Source of the DNA: JAFALK01 sp036500605
GTDB lineage: Bacteria > Pseudomonadota > Gammaproteobacteria > Burkholderiales > Burkholderiaceae_C
NCBI GenBank assembly: GCA_036500605.1
Contig: DASYBU010000044.1
Coordinates: 62,001-126,000, forward strand
DNA: 64,000 bases
Reading direction: 5' to 3'
Shown here: positions 26,509 to 36,971 of the stretch, in pieces
How the letters are laid out: each line of letters starts with the position of its first letter
Position numbering within the stretch: position 1 is the first letter of the stretch
Position numbers and translations under genes: made by a program
The notes under the pieces: model-generated
Databases searched by the model: none
What the model was told of the DNA's origin: nothing
Seen by the model: the letters and a program-made list of their open reading frames with translations, nothing else

Positions 26509-27099
26509 ATGCAAGAAGCCCGTACCCTGATCCTTGGCTCCACCTCGCACTACCGGCGAGAACTGCTGGAGCGACTGCGCATTCCGTTTGAAGTTCAAAG
26601 CCCCGAGGTCGACGAGACCCCGCGACCTGGCGAAGCGCCTGCCGAAATGGCCACGCGACTGGCGCTCGCAAAGGCGCAGGCTGTGGCCCAGCGCTTCCCT
26701 CGTGCCCTCGTGATCGGCTCGGACCAGGTGGCCGATCTGGCGGGGCAACCGATTGGCAAGCCGGGCACGCACGACCGCGCCGCGGCGCAACTGCGCTCGA
26801 TGAGCGGCAAGACCGTGGTGTTCCAGACTGCCGTGGCGGTGGTCTGCGCCGAGACGGGCTTCGTCGCTCAGCAGCTAGCGCCGGTCAGCGTGCGTTTCCG
26901 CCAGCTTGGTGACGCTGAAATCGAACGTTATCTGCGGCTTGAGGAGCCGTACGACTGCGCCGGCAGCGCCAAGTCGGAAGGCCTGGGCATCAGCCTGCTC
27001 GAGGCGATTGACTCCGACGATCCCACGGCTCTCGTGGGCCTCCCCTTGATCCGCACAGCCGCGATGCTGCGCCAAGCCGGACTGGATCTGCTGCGATGA
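26509..27099 (+). CDS. maf: Maf-family nucleotide pyrophosphatase (YceF type)
   Basis: This 196-residue nucleoside triphosphate pyrophosphatase is of the Maf/YceF branch, which in E. coli hydrolyses m7GTP. Conserved features are LILGSTSHYRRELLERL at the N-terminus, SDQVAD near residue 71 and the YDCAGSAKSEGLG segment near 150. It is divergent from the DUF177 gene with only 32 bp between starts, so promoters must overlap. Its stop overlaps the next gene by 4 nt. Confidence 0.9.
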   Translation: MQEARTLILGSTSHYRRELLERLRIPFEVQSPEVDETPRPGEAPAEMATRLALAKAQAVAQRFPRALVIGSDQVADLAGQPIGKPGTHDRAAAQLRSMSGKTVVFQTAVAVVCAETGFVAQQLAPVSVRFRQLGDAEIERYLRLEEPYDCAGSAKSEGLGISLLEAIDSDDPTALVGLPLIRTAAMLRQAGLDLLR

Positions 27100-27854
27100 A
27101 AGGCAAGCTCTACCTGATACCCAACACGCTGGACTTCGGCGTGGAAGGTGCCGCTGTCGATCTGCAGGAGGTCTTGCCTTTGCAGGCGATCCGGATTGCA
27201 GCGCGCCTTCAACACTGGGCGGCCGAGAACGCCAAGACCACGCGGGCTTTCCTGAAGCGCGTGGACGCCGTGCAGGCACTGGCGCAGCCGCTGCAAGCGA
27301 TCCAGATCGTCGAATTGCCTCGCCCGCCCAAGGGTCGTGCCGAGAACGCGACAAGCCAGGAGTGGCAGCGCCTGCTAACGCCGGCCCTCGACGGACACGA
27401 CATCGGCCTGATCTCAGAGGCGGGCCTGCCCGCGATTGCCGATCCCGGCGCCCTGCTGGTGGCGGCCGCACACGCGGCGGGCGTCGAAGTCGTGCCTTTG
27501 AGCGGCCCCAGCTCGCTGCTGATGGCCTTGTCGGCCAGCGGCCTGAACGGCCAGAGCTTCGCGTTCGTGGGCTATCTGCCGGTCGAAGCGCAAGCGCGCA
27601 CGGCGCGCATTCGCGAGCTGGAAGCGCTCTCACTCAAGCAACAGCAGACGCAGTTGATGATCGAGACACCGTATCGCAATGCCGCACTCCTGCAAGCACT
27701 GCTCGCGGCGCTGAAGCCGAGCACGCGTTTGTCGGTCAGCTGCGGACTGAGCCTGCCGCAAGGCTTCACGCGCAGCGCTGCTGTGGCCGATTGGCGAGCC
27801 TCAAAAACGACACTGCCGGACAAGATTCCGGCAGTGTTTGCAATCCTCGGCTGA
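27096..27854 (+). CDS. SAM-dependent methyltransferase, RsmI/tetrapyrrole-methylase fold
   Basis: This 252-residue methyltransferase is of the TP-methylase fold related to RsmI, which 2'-O-methylates C1402 of 16S rRNA. GLISEAGLPAIADPG (near residue 100) and VPLSGPSSLLMALSASGL (near 135) match RsmI-family SAM-binding motifs. It is shorter than canonical RsmI and diverges at the N-terminus, so it may be a paralogue with another substrate. Translation is coupled to maf by an ATGA overlap. The terminator of convergent rhlE lies within its last codons. Confidence 0.85.
   Translation: MKGKLYLIPNTLDFGVEGAAVDLQEVLPLQAIRIAARLQHWAAENAKTTRAFLKRVDAVQALAQPLQAIQIVELPRPPKGRAENATSQEWQRLLTPALDGHDIGLISEAGLPAIADPGALLVAAAHAAGVEVVPLSGPSSLLMALSASGLNGQSFAFVGYLPVEAQARTARIRELEALSLKQQQTQLMIETPYRNAALLQALLAALKPSTRLSVSCGLSLPQGFTRSAAVADWRASKTTLPDKIPAVFAILG
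27803..27837 (-). terminator. rho-independent terminator of rhlE within the convergent gene
   Basis: A perfect 10-bp stem (27810-27819 with 27828-27837, 8-nt loop) is followed on the minus strand by CG and five T. It lies 27 nt after the rhlE stop but inside the coding end of the plus-strand methyltransferase gene. A short TT on the plus side could make it weakly bidirectional. Confidence 0.7.
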
Positions 27855-27863
27855 CCCGGCCGA

Positions 27864-29333
<1,470 letters not shown>

Positions 29334-29362
29334 AAGGGCGGATTATCGCCCATGCCGATGAA

Positions 29363-30499
29363 TCACTCGTGTTTACCCGGAGGATTGGCCGACGGCGCAG
29401 CGCCCTCGCCCGCCCGGAACACCAGCCATTTGGGCGTTCGGAAGCGCACGATGCGCCAGTACAGGCCGACGTAGACCACACAGAACAGCACCAGGCACGC
29501 GCCCAGGATGGGCGTCGAATTCCAGAACAGCACGGCGGGCGCCAGTGAGGTCGTGCACAGCATCCACAGATAAGGTGCCGTGAACGAATTGCGCCTTGTG
29601 AGCGTGCGTGCGTCCTGCGCACCGACGGCCCAGCGCATCAGTCGGCGGTAGATCAGCGAATGCAGATGGATGCCGTCCGGCAGGCCCGGCGGCGTTGCGC
29701 GAATGAAGCGGCGGCGATAGATCGAGAACAGGGTCTCGAACACGGGATAGATGCCCACCAGCAGCGCAAACAACGGCGAAACCTGAGGGTGTCGGTTGAC
29801 CAGCAGGATGCCGATCTCCGCCAGCAGGAAGCCGAGGAAATACGCGCCACCGTCGCCGAGGAAGATCAGGCCGCCCGGGAAGTTCCAGACGAAGAAACCG
29901 AGCGCGGCGCCAATGCCGGCCAGCGCCCAGGAGGCCAGCTCGATATCGCCCACCTGGTAGGCCACATAACCCATCGCCAGCAGCATCAGGCTCACGCACA
30001 TGGACGACAGGCCATTGAAGCCGTCGATGATGTTGACGGAGTTTGCGACTCCCGCCACTGCAATGATGGTCGTCACGGCGGCCACGACGCCGATGGCCAT
30101 CAAGTAGTCGAGGCCGATGATGCCGACATGGGTGACCTGAGCACCCAGCACCCAGATGGCCAGCGCAGCCGATAAGGCAGTGGCGGCCAGACGTTTGCGC
30201 GGAGAGACCTTCTTGGTCAGATCTTCAATCAGACCCGAAGCAAACGCGGGAATACCGCACAGCAGAAGCTTGAAGCCCAGGGCCGCATCGCCCATGTCCT
30301 GCTGCCATGCGGCGCAGGCAGCCGCCAACAGCCCCAGATAGATGCCCAGGCCGCCAATTCGCGGCACTGGCCTCGTATGAAACTTTTGCGGCCCCGACAG
30401 ATCAGCATCCCCGGAAAGGTGGGCATGCGAATGCGAAGACCGGATAACCGCCAAGCTGACCAGCAGCGAAGTAAAAAAGGAGACCAGCAAATGCAGCAT
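29363..30499 (-). CDS. WecA/MraY-family undecaprenyl-phosphate sugar-1-phosphate transferase
   Basis: This 378-residue polytopic inner-membrane protein of glycosyltransferase family 4 (WecA/TagO/MraY) has about 10-11 hydrophobic helices. Catalytic signatures are VNIIDGFNGL near residue 155 and FLGDGGAYFLGF near 205. It probably starts a glycan on undecaprenyl phosphate by adding a HexNAc-1-phosphate. The ATG at 30499 gives MLHLLVSFFTS, a first helix. Upstream frame has no membrane-protein character. It is divergent from the export gene and marks the left border of the polysaccharide locus. Confidence 0.9.
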   Translation of the reverse strand: MLHLLVSFFTSLLVSLAVIRSSHSHAHLSGDADLSGPQKFHTRPVPRIGGLGIYLGLLAAACAAWQQDMGDAALGFKLLLCGIPAFASGLIEDLTKKVSPRKRLAATALSAALAIWVLGAQVTHVGIIGLDYLMAIGVVAAVTTIIAVAGVANSVNIIDGFNGLSSMCVSLMLLAMGYVAYQVGDIELASWALAGIGAALGFFVWNFPGGLIFLGDGGAYFLGFLLAEIGILLVNRHPQVSPLFALLVGIYPVFETLFSIYRRRFIRATPPGLPDGIHLHSLIYRRLMRWAVGAQDARTLTRRNSFTAPYLWMLCTTSLAPAVLFWNSTPILGACLVLFCVVYVGLYWRIVRFRTPKWLVFRAGEGAAPSANPPGKHE

Positions 30500-30588
30500 C
30501 CGGCAAGTGTATCGCCCGCTAGAATCGCGCCGCCGATGCGGTCGCCTGTCAAGGCCCGAATTGGCACAAACAACCGCGAGTGAATGGC
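30500..30588. promoter_or_regulatory. divergent intergenic region at the locus border
   Basis: This stretch of 89 bp between the starts of the WecA-like and SLBB export genes must carry promoters for both. No clear sigma-70 boxes could be picked. Confidence 0.3.
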
Positions 30589-32544
30589 ATGAAATTTGGT
30601 GAGTATGGGAATTCTTCGGCACGGCGAATGGCTCGTGGAGCCTCGTTGGCGGCGGTCGTCTTGTTGTCTGCCCTGGCATTCGGTGCGCAAGCAGCGGATA
30701 CCGACACCACCAACAACACCAGCGCGAGCGGCACGAATGATTCCGGCGTCGTGCGTCTGCAACAGCAAGGCGACGACCGCAACGCCACGGCCGCTCGCGA
30801 TGGCATGACCGGCATGATGAATTCCGAGCGCGATTACCGCCTCGAGCCCAAGCCCACTTACGTTCCCAGCGATTTCGAACGCTACGTTCAACGTGCGGCC
30901 GATCAAGGGTCGGAACGCTCTTCGGACAGTGCACGCGCCGATTTCAAACCTCTGGAAATCCGCCGCTTTGGCTCCGACTTGATGACGCCTACCGGTCGTT
31001 CAAGCATGTCGAGCGAAGCCGCCACACAGATTCCGCAGGACTATGTTCTTAGCGTCGGAGATGAAGTGCTGGTGACCCTTTGGGGTTCCGTCAGCGCCGA
31101 TCTGCGCCTGACCGTCGACCGCGGCGGCCGCATCACGATTCCGCGCGTCGGGCCCGTGCTGATCGCCGGGCTGCACTATGCCGATCTCAATTCGGCGATC
31201 GACCAACGCGTGTCGCAGGTCTTCCGCAACTACAAGCTGAGCACCTCGCTCGGTCGCCTGCGCAGCATCCGCGTCTACATCACCGGCTTCACGCAGCACC
31301 CGGGCGCGTACACGATCAGCAGCCTGTCCACGCTGGTCAACGGCCTGATGCAGGCTGGCGGTCCCTCGGCGGCCGGCAGCTTCCGCAATATCGAACTGCG
31401 TCGCGGCGGCAAGCTCGTCACCAGTTTCGACTTCTACGACCTGCTGCTCAAAGGCGACAAGACCGCTGACCGCAATCTGCAGGCGGAAGACGTGATCTTC
31501 ATCGGCGCCATCGGCCCGCAAGTCGGCCTGATCGGCAGCGTCAACAAGCCCGCAGTGTTTGAACTCAAGCCGGGCGAAACGGTCAACGACGTGATCGCGA
31601 TGGCCGGTGGCTTCACGGCGCTTGCCGACCGCAACCGCCTGACGGTCGAGCACCTGTCGGATCGCGACAGCAAGCGCGTGACGCTGCTGCCGCTGCCCGG
31701 CGAAGGCGGCGATCGGCCCAGCAATGGCGATCTGATGCGCGCCTTCAGCGCCGCAGATGCCGTGCTGCCGCTCTACAAGCAAAACAAGCGCGTCCGGGTG
31801 GACGGCGAAGTCCAGCATCCCGGCGAATTCATCTTGCCCGCCAGCAGCACACTGGCCGATGCCATTCAGGCCGCTGGCGGTCTGACCCAGGACGCCTATG
31901 TCTATGGCACCGACTTCAGTCGCGAGAGCGTGCGCCAGACGCAGCAGGTGAACTATGACCGCGCCCTGCGCGACCTCGAAACCGAATTCACCCGCAACGC
32001 CACCACGCAGCGCGCAACGTCAGCTGACGATGCGGCCGCGCTGACCGCCAAGGCACAAAATTCGACCCGGCTGATCGAGCGCCTGCGCGCCGTGCGCCCC
32101 ACCGGCCGCATCGTGCTCCAGATGAGCCCCGACGCCCCCAAGCTGCCGTCTCTTGTCTTGGAAGATGGCGACCGCCTGTTCATCCCGGCCCGCCCGAACA
32201 CCGTCGGCGTTTTCGGCAGCGTGTTCAACGGCGGCAGCTATCTCTATTCGAACGGCAACACCCTTTCCGACTTCCTCAAGCTGGCCGGTGGCCCCACTCG
32301 CGGCGCTGACGCAGACAGTTCGTTTGTCCTGCGCGCCAACGGCAGCGTGGTGAGCGCTCGCCAGAGGTCCAGCGGCTGGCTCAGCGTCGGCGGCATCGAA
32401 GGCCTGCAGGCCGAACCGGGTGACACCATCTTCGTGCCCGAGAGCATGGACAAGACCACCTTCATCCAGGCCGCCAAGGACTGGACGCAGATCTTTGCCA
32501 ACTTCGGCCTGGGCATTGCCGCGATCCACTCGATCCAGAACTGA
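30589..32544 (+). CDS. polysaccharide export protein with SLBB domains (OPX family)
   Basis: This is a 651-residue outer-membrane polysaccharide export (Wza-related) protein. A Sec signal peptide ends near residue 36 (FGAQA). No lipobox cysteine is visible, unlike E. coli Wza. A low-complexity segment is followed by the Poly_export domain (QDYVLSVGDEVLVTLWGSV, then RGGRITIPRVGPV). At least three SLBB-type repeats follow (around VYITGFTQHPGAYTI, VGLIGSVNKPAVFELKPGET, and VRVDGEVQHPGEFILP), with a C-terminal one near VGVFGSVFNGGSYLY. ATG 30589 is preferred to GTG 30580. It likely forms the export channel with the Wzz-type protein at 38.7 kb. Confidence 0.88.
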   Translation: MKFGEYGNSSARRMARGASLAAVVLLSALAFGAQAADTDTTNNTSASGTNDSGVVRLQQQGDDRNATAARDGMTGMMNSERDYRLEPKPTYVPSDFERYVQRAADQGSERSSDSARADFKPLEIRRFGSDLMTPTGRSSMSSEAATQIPQDYVLSVGDEVLVTLWGSVSADLRLTVDRGGRITIPRVGPVLIAGLHYADLNSAIDQRVSQVFRNYKLSTSLGRLRSIRVYITGFTQHPGAYTISSLSTLVNGLMQAGGPSAAGSFRNIELRRGGKLVTSFDFYDLLLKGDKTADRNLQAEDVIFIGAIGPQVGLIGSVNKPAVFELKPGETVNDVIAMAGGFTALADRNRLTVEHLSDRDSKRVTLLPLPGEGGDRPSNGDLMRAFSAADAVLPLYKQNKRVRVDGEVQHPGEFILPASSTLADAIQAAGGLTQDAYVYGTDFSRESVRQTQQVNYDRALRDLETEFTRNATTQRATSADDAAALTAKAQNSTRLIERLRAVRPTGRIVLQMSPDAPKLPSLVLEDGDRLFIPARPNTVGVFGSVFNGGSYLYSNGNTLSDFLKLAGGPTRGADADSSFVLRANGSVVSARQRSSGWLSVGGIEGLQAEPGDTIFVPESMDKTTFIQAAKDWTQIFANFGLGIAAIHSIQN

Positions 32545-32551
32545 CCCTCGC

Positions 32552-32578
32552 GCCCCTCTAATTCATGAATTGAGGGGC
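32552..32578 (+). terminator. hairpin terminator after the export gene
   Basis: GCCCCTC (32552-32558) pairs with GAGGGGC (32572-32578), and the arms continue as AATTC/GAATT with one bulged T. It lies 8 nt after the stop. Only a short T tract follows (ATTTG), so efficiency is uncertain. From here to 32757 there is no gene. Confidence 0.6.
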
Positions 32579-32757
32579 ATTTGAGGCTTTCATGGCAGCC
32601 CCGCACAAAGGGGCATCCCCCGAAAATCGCCAGTATGGCCGCGCTTGTCGCGCGCCGCGCTGGCGCGTGGGCCGTCGTGGCTGCGCGTTAGCTTTTCAAG
32701 GTGTTTTGGACGTAACCTTTGGGCCTTGCACCGCCGACCTCATTTCCGGAGCATCCT

Positions 32758-33531
32758 ATGAAAGCCGTCATCCTGGCCGGTGGCCTGGGCACCCGCCTGA
32801 GCGAAGAGACCGCCACCCGACCGAAGCCGATGGTGGAGATCGGCGGCAAGCCCATCCTGTGGCACATCCTCAAGATGTACTCGCATCACGGCGTCAACGA
32901 CTTCGTGATCTGCTGCGGCTACAAGGGCTTCGTGATCAAGGAGTACTTCGCCAACTACTTCCTGCACATGTCCGACGTCACCTTCGACATGCGCTCCAAC
33001 CGGATGGAAGTGCATAGCAAGCGTGCCGAGCCCTGGAACATCACGCTGGTCGACACCGGCGACCACTCCATGACCGGCGGGCGGTTGAAGCGCGTCGGCA
33101 AGTACGTGGCCAATGACGAGGCTTTCTGCTTCACGTATGGCGACGGCGTGAGCGATATCGACATCAGCCGCTCGATCGAATTCCACAAGAAGCACGGCAA
33201 GCAAGCCACGCTGACCGCCACCTACCCGCCCGCGCGCTTCGGCGTGCTCGACCTGCAAGGCCAGCAGGTGCGGCAGTTCATGGAGAAGCCGCGCGGCGAA
33301 GGCGGCCTGATCAACGGCGGCTTCTTTGTGCTGAATCCCTCGGTGCTGGACCTGATCGACGACGACAGCACGATCTGGGAACAAGGGCCGCTGAACAAGC
33401 TGGCCGGCCAAGGCGAGCTGATGGCCTACGAGCACGAAGGCTTCTGGCAGCCGATGGACACACTGCGCGACAAGGTCCTGCTCGAAGAACTCTGGGCCTC
33501 CGGCAAGGCGCCTTGGAAGCAATGGGATTGA
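32758..33531 (+). CDS. rfbF: glucose-1-phosphate cytidylyltransferase
   Basis: This 257-residue nucleotidyltransferase makes CDP-glucose from CTP and glucose 1-phosphate, the first step towards CDP-3,6-dideoxyhexoses. KAVILAGGLGTRLSEET and RPKPMVEIGGKPILWHI are the nucleotide-binding and substrate motifs. YGDGVSDID near residue 130 is the metal-binding aspartate region, and INGGFFVLNP follows. The start at MKAVILAGG has a CGGAG ribosome binding site. It is the first gene of rfbF-rfbG-rfbH, each separated by 4 nt. Confidence 0.95.
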   Translation: MKAVILAGGLGTRLSEETATRPKPMVEIGGKPILWHILKMYSHHGVNDFVICCGYKGFVIKEYFANYFLHMSDVTFDMRSNRMEVHSKRAEPWNITLVDTGDHSMTGGRLKRVGKYVANDEAFCFTYGDGVSDIDISRSIEFHKKHGKQATLTATYPPARFGVLDLQGQQVRQFMEKPRGEGGLINGGFFVLNPSVLDLIDDDSTIWEQGPLNKLAGQGELMAYEHEGFWQPMDTLRDKVLLEELWASGKAPWKQWD

Positions 33532-33535
33532 CGCG

Positions 33536-34594
33536 ATGAACTTCTGGCAAGGCAAGCGAGTCCTGCTGACGGGCCACACCGGCTTCAAAGGCGGCTGGCT
33601 CTCGCTGTGGCTCCAGTCGCTGGGCGCCGATGTCCACGGCTTTGCGCTCGACGCGCCGACCACGCCCGCGCTCTTCAATGAAGCGCGCGTCGCCGAAGGC
33701 ATGACGCACACGGTCGGCGATATCCGCGACCTGAGCGCGGTGCAGAAGGCCTTCGCCGCGGCTCAACCCGAGATCGTCATCCACATGGCGGCCCAGCCGC
33801 TGGTGCGCCTCTCGTATCAACAGCCGGTCGAGACCTACGCCACCAATGTGATGGGCACGGTCCACATGCTCGAAGCCGCGCGCCACACGCCCAGCGTGCG
33901 CGCGATGGTCAACATCACGACCGACAAGTGCTACGAGAACCGCGAGTGGGTCTGGGGCTACCGCGAAGACGAGCCGATGGGCGGCTACGACCCCTACTCC
34001 AACAGCAAGGGCTGCGCGGAGCTGGTCAGCAGCGCGTACCGCCGCTCCTTCATGAAGGACGCCAAGATCGCGATGGCCACGGCACGTGCCGGCAATGTGA
34101 TCGGTGGCGGTGACTGGGCGGCTGACCGCCTGCTGCCCGACATCCTGCGCGCGCTTGAAGTGCAGCAGCCCGTGCAGATCCGCAACCCGCATTCGATCCG
34201 CCCCTGGCAGCATGTGCTGGAGCCGCTCTCCGGCTATCTGCACCTGGCGCAATCCTTGTACGAGCACGGCCAGCAAGACGCCGAAGGCTGGAACTTCGGC
34301 CCGCGCGATGAAGACGCCCAGCCCGTGCAGTGGATCGTCGAGCGCATGTGCGAGGCCTGGGGTGACGGCGCGAAGTGGGCCCTGCAACCGGGCGATCACC
34401 CGCATGAAGCGCACTACCTCAAGCTCGACATCTCCAAGGCCCGGCAGCGCCTGAACTGGACACCGTGCTGGTCGCTCGACACCGCGCTCGCCCGCATCAT
34501 CGAATGGCACCAAGCCTGGCGCAGCGGCGCCGACATGCGCGCGATGTGCCTGACCCAAATCTCTCAATACTCGGCTGCACGCTCGGCCGACTGA
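33536..34594 (+). CDS. rfbG: CDP-glucose 4,6-dehydratase
   Basis: This 352-residue extended SDR enzyme converts CDP-glucose to CDP-4-keto-6-deoxyglucose. The Rossmann motif is GHTGFKGGWL at residues 14-23, a family-specific sequence for RfbG. NITTDKCYENREW and DPYSNSKGCAEL give the Thr/Ser-Tyr/x-Lys catalytic region. RPWQHVLEPLSGYL is also characteristic. It is tightly spaced to rfbF (4 nt) and rfbH (4 nt). Confidence 0.95.
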   Translation: MNFWQGKRVLLTGHTGFKGGWLSLWLQSLGADVHGFALDAPTTPALFNEARVAEGMTHTVGDIRDLSAVQKAFAAAQPEIVIHMAAQPLVRLSYQQPVETYATNVMGTVHMLEAARHTPSVRAMVNITTDKCYENREWVWGYREDEPMGGYDPYSNSKGCAELVSSAYRRSFMKDAKIAMATARAGNVIGGGDWAADRLLPDILRALEVQQPVQIRNPHSIRPWQHVLEPLSGYLHLAQSLYEHGQQDAEGWNFGPRDEDAQPVQWIVERMCEAWGDGAKWALQPGDHPHEAHYLKLDISKARQRLNWTPCWSLDTALARIIEWHQAWRSGADMRAMCLTQISQYSAARSAD

Positions 34595-34598
34595 CCGC

Positions 34599-35942
34599 AT
34601 GACCACGACCACCACCGTCTCCTTCAACCCGCAGCTCGACAAGCTGCGGAGCCAGATCGCCACGCTCGTGCAGCAATACGCCGACATCGCCTACGCGCCC
34701 AAGGCCTTTGTGCCCGGCGAGAGCGTGATCCCCGTTTCGGGCAAGGTGCTCGGCGCCAAAGAATTGCAACTGATGGTCGACGCCTCGCTCGACGGCTGGC
34801 TGACCACGGGCCGCTTCAACACCATGTTCGAGCAACGCCTGGCCGCCTTCATCGGCGTCAAGCACGCGATCACGGTCAACTCGGGCTCCTCGGCCAATCT
34901 GGTCGCCTTCTCGGCGCTGACCTCGCCGCGCCTCGGCGATCGTGCGATCAAGCCCGGCGATGAAGTCATCGGCGTGGCCGCGGGCTTCCCGACGACCGTC
35001 AACCCGATCCTGCAATTCGGTGCCGTGCCCGTCTTCGTGGACGTGGATCTGGCCACCCACAACATCGATGCCACGCTGATCGAAGCTGCGATCGGCCCCA
35101 AGACCAAGGCCATCATGCTGGCCCACTCCTTGGGCAACCCCTTCAATCTCGACGTCGTGACCGCGCTGTGCAAGAAGCACAACTTGTGGCTGGTCGAAGA
35201 CTGCTGCGACGCGCTCGGCGCCACCTACAAGGGCCAGAAGGTCGGCACCTTCGGCGATATCGGCACGCTGAGCTTCTATCCGGCACACCACATCACGATG
35301 GGCGAAGGCGGCGCGGTCTTCACCAATAACGACGAACTCAAGCTGATCGCAGAGTCCTTCCGCGATTGGGGTCGCGATTGCTACTGCCCGCCCGGCAAGG
35401 ACAACACCTGCAACAAGCGCTTTTGCTGGCAGCTCGGCGAATTGCCTGAAGGCTACGACCACAAGTACACCTACAGCCACCTCGGCTACAACCTCAAGAT
35501 CACGGACATGCAAGCGGCCTGCGCGCTGGCGCAGATGGACCGTGTGGACGAGTTCATCGCCAAGCGTCGCGCCAATTTCGCGTACCTGAAGAACCGCCTG
35601 CAAAGCTGCGCCGAAGTGCTGCACCTGCCCGAAGCCACGCCCGGCGCCGAGCCGAGCTGGTTCGGCTTCCCGCTGATCGTCAAGGAGAGCAGCGGCGTCA
35701 AGCGCTCGGACCTGATCAACTTCCTCGAGCAGAACAAGATCGGCACGCGCCTGCTGTTCGCCGGGAACCTGACCAAGCAGCCGTACATGATCGGCCGTAA
35801 TTTCCGTATTGCTTCGAGCCTTACGAACACCGACGTCGTGATGAACCAGACCTTCTGGCTCGGCACCTTCCCGGCGCTCGACGAGCCGCAACTGGACTTC
35901 ATCGCCGACAAGCTCGAAGAGTTCTTCGGCCTGAACTTCTAA
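34599..35942 (+). CDS. rfbH: CDP-4-keto-6-deoxyglucose 3-dehydrase (E1)
   Basis: This 447-residue PMP- and [2Fe-2S]-dependent enzyme of the DegT fold removes the C3 hydroxyl of CDP-4-keto-6-deoxyglucose. The active-site lysine of aminotransferases is replaced by His230 in SFYPAHH, the E1 hallmark. Cys203, Cys261, Cys263 and Cys271 fit the C-x57-C-x-C-x7-C cluster motif reported for Yersinia E1. Full enzymes need an E3-type reductase, not encoded nearby. The product, CDP-4-keto-3,6-dideoxyglucose, would be the substrate of the next genes. Confidence 0.95.
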   Translation: MTTTTTVSFNPQLDKLRSQIATLVQQYADIAYAPKAFVPGESVIPVSGKVLGAKELQLMVDASLDGWLTTGRFNTMFEQRLAAFIGVKHAITVNSGSSANLVAFSALTSPRLGDRAIKPGDEVIGVAAGFPTTVNPILQFGAVPVFVDVDLATHNIDATLIEAAIGPKTKAIMLAHSLGNPFNLDVVTALCKKHNLWLVEDCCDALGATYKGQKVGTFGDIGTLSFYPAHHITMGEGGAVFTNNDELKLIAESFRDWGRDCYCPPGKDNTCNKRFCWQLGELPEGYDHKYTYSHLGYNLKITDMQAACALAQMDRVDEFIAKRRANFAYLKNRLQSCAEVLHLPEATPGAEPSWFGFPLIVKESSGVKRSDLINFLEQNKIGTRLLFAGNLTKQPYMIGRNFRIASSLTNTDVVMNQTFWLGTFPALDEPQLDFIADKLEEFFGLNF

Positions 35943-35945
35943 GCC

Positions 35946-36971
35946 ATGCTTTTGCAGTTGCCCACCGCTGATCTGGACCTGATCGCCGAGCGCGTCGGGC
36001 CGCGCTGGCAGGCGCTGCGCGGCCAGCGCCTGCTGCTCACGGGCGGCACCGGCTTCATCGGCAAATGGTTGCTGGGCAGTTTTCTGCACGCCAATCGCAG
36101 TCTCGGGCTGGACGCGAAGGTCGTGGTCTTGAGTCGCGACGTGGCCGGGTTCAAGGCCAAGCATCCGGAGCTCACCGAGGCCGGCGAGATCGAATGGCTG
36201 CAGGGCGATGTGCGCGACTTCGAACTTGCGGCGCCCTGCCCTTTCGCCATTCACGCGGCGACTGATGTCGTGGCCACAGCGGCGGCCAGCACGATCTTCG
36301 ACACCTGCGCGCGCGGGACGTCCAATGTGCTGGCCCATGTGCAGGACGGCGGACGCGCTTTGCTGCTCAGTTCCGGCGCGGTCTATGGCCGCACGCCGTC
36401 GACGCTCGAGCGCATTCCAGAAGACTATGTGGGCGCGCCCGATCCCTTGCTGACGTCCAGCGCCTACGGAGAAGGCAAGCGCGCCAGCGAACTGCTCTGT
36501 GCGATGGCCGCCGCCGAGCGTGGCATCAGCGCACCCGTCGCCCGCTGCTTCGCCTTCGTCGGCGCGCACCTGTCGCTCGACAAGCATTTCGCGATCGGCA
36601 ACTTCATCGGCGCCGCCATGAGCGATAAGCCGTTGACCATCTCGGGCGACGGCACGCCGCTGCGCAGCTACCTGGACGCCGCCGATCTGGCGCGCTGGCT
36701 CTGGGTGCTGCTGTTCGAGGGCCAGAGCGCTCGCGCCTACAACGTCGGCGGCGATGAAGCCTTGTCGATCGAACAGCTGGCCCACCGCGTGACGGCCGCG
36801 CTCGGATCGAAGTCCGAAGTGCAGGTCGCGCAGCAAGCCAAGCTCGGCGCGCCCATTCAAAAGTACCTGCCCGACCTGCACCGTGCCGAACAGGAACTCG
36901 GCCTGCGCTGCGAGATCGGCCTCGATGAAGCCATCCGCCGCACCGCGCGCTGGCACCAGGAGCATTCATGA
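35946..36971 (+). CDS. NAD(P)-dependent sugar epimerase/reductase
   Basis: This 341-residue extended SDR has GGTGFIGKWLL at about residues 34-44 and a SSGAVYGR / SSAYGEGKRASE catalytic region (Tyr-x3-Lys). The position after rfbH fits a CDP-abequose/paratose-type 4-ketoreductase or an enzyme acting on a modified (branched) intermediate. The exact reaction is unknown. Its stop overlaps the transketolase N gene by 4 nt (ATGA), so the two are likely coupled and act in one pathway. Confidence 0.82.
   Translation: MLLQLPTADLDLIAERVGPRWQALRGQRLLLTGGTGFIGKWLLGSFLHANRSLGLDAKVVVLSRDVAGFKAKHPELTEAGEIEWLQGDVRDFELAAPCPFAIHAATDVVATAAASTIFDTCARGTSNVLAHVQDGGRALLLSSGAVYGRTPSTLERIPEDYVGAPDPLLTSSAYGEGKRASELLCAMAAAERGISAPVARCFAFVGAHLSLDKHFAIGNFIGAAMSDKPLTISGDGTPLRSYLDAADLARWLWVLLFEGQSARAYNVGGDEALSIEQLAHRVTAALGSKSEVQVAQQAKLGAPIQKYLPDLHRAEQELGLRCEIGLDEAIRRTARWHQEHS

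Noticed and set aside
34497..36965. An 822-codon minus-strand frame across rfbH and the adjacent SDR gene
   Set aside because: It is antisense to two genes with clear motifs, has no recognisable protein features, and is a GC-bias artefact.
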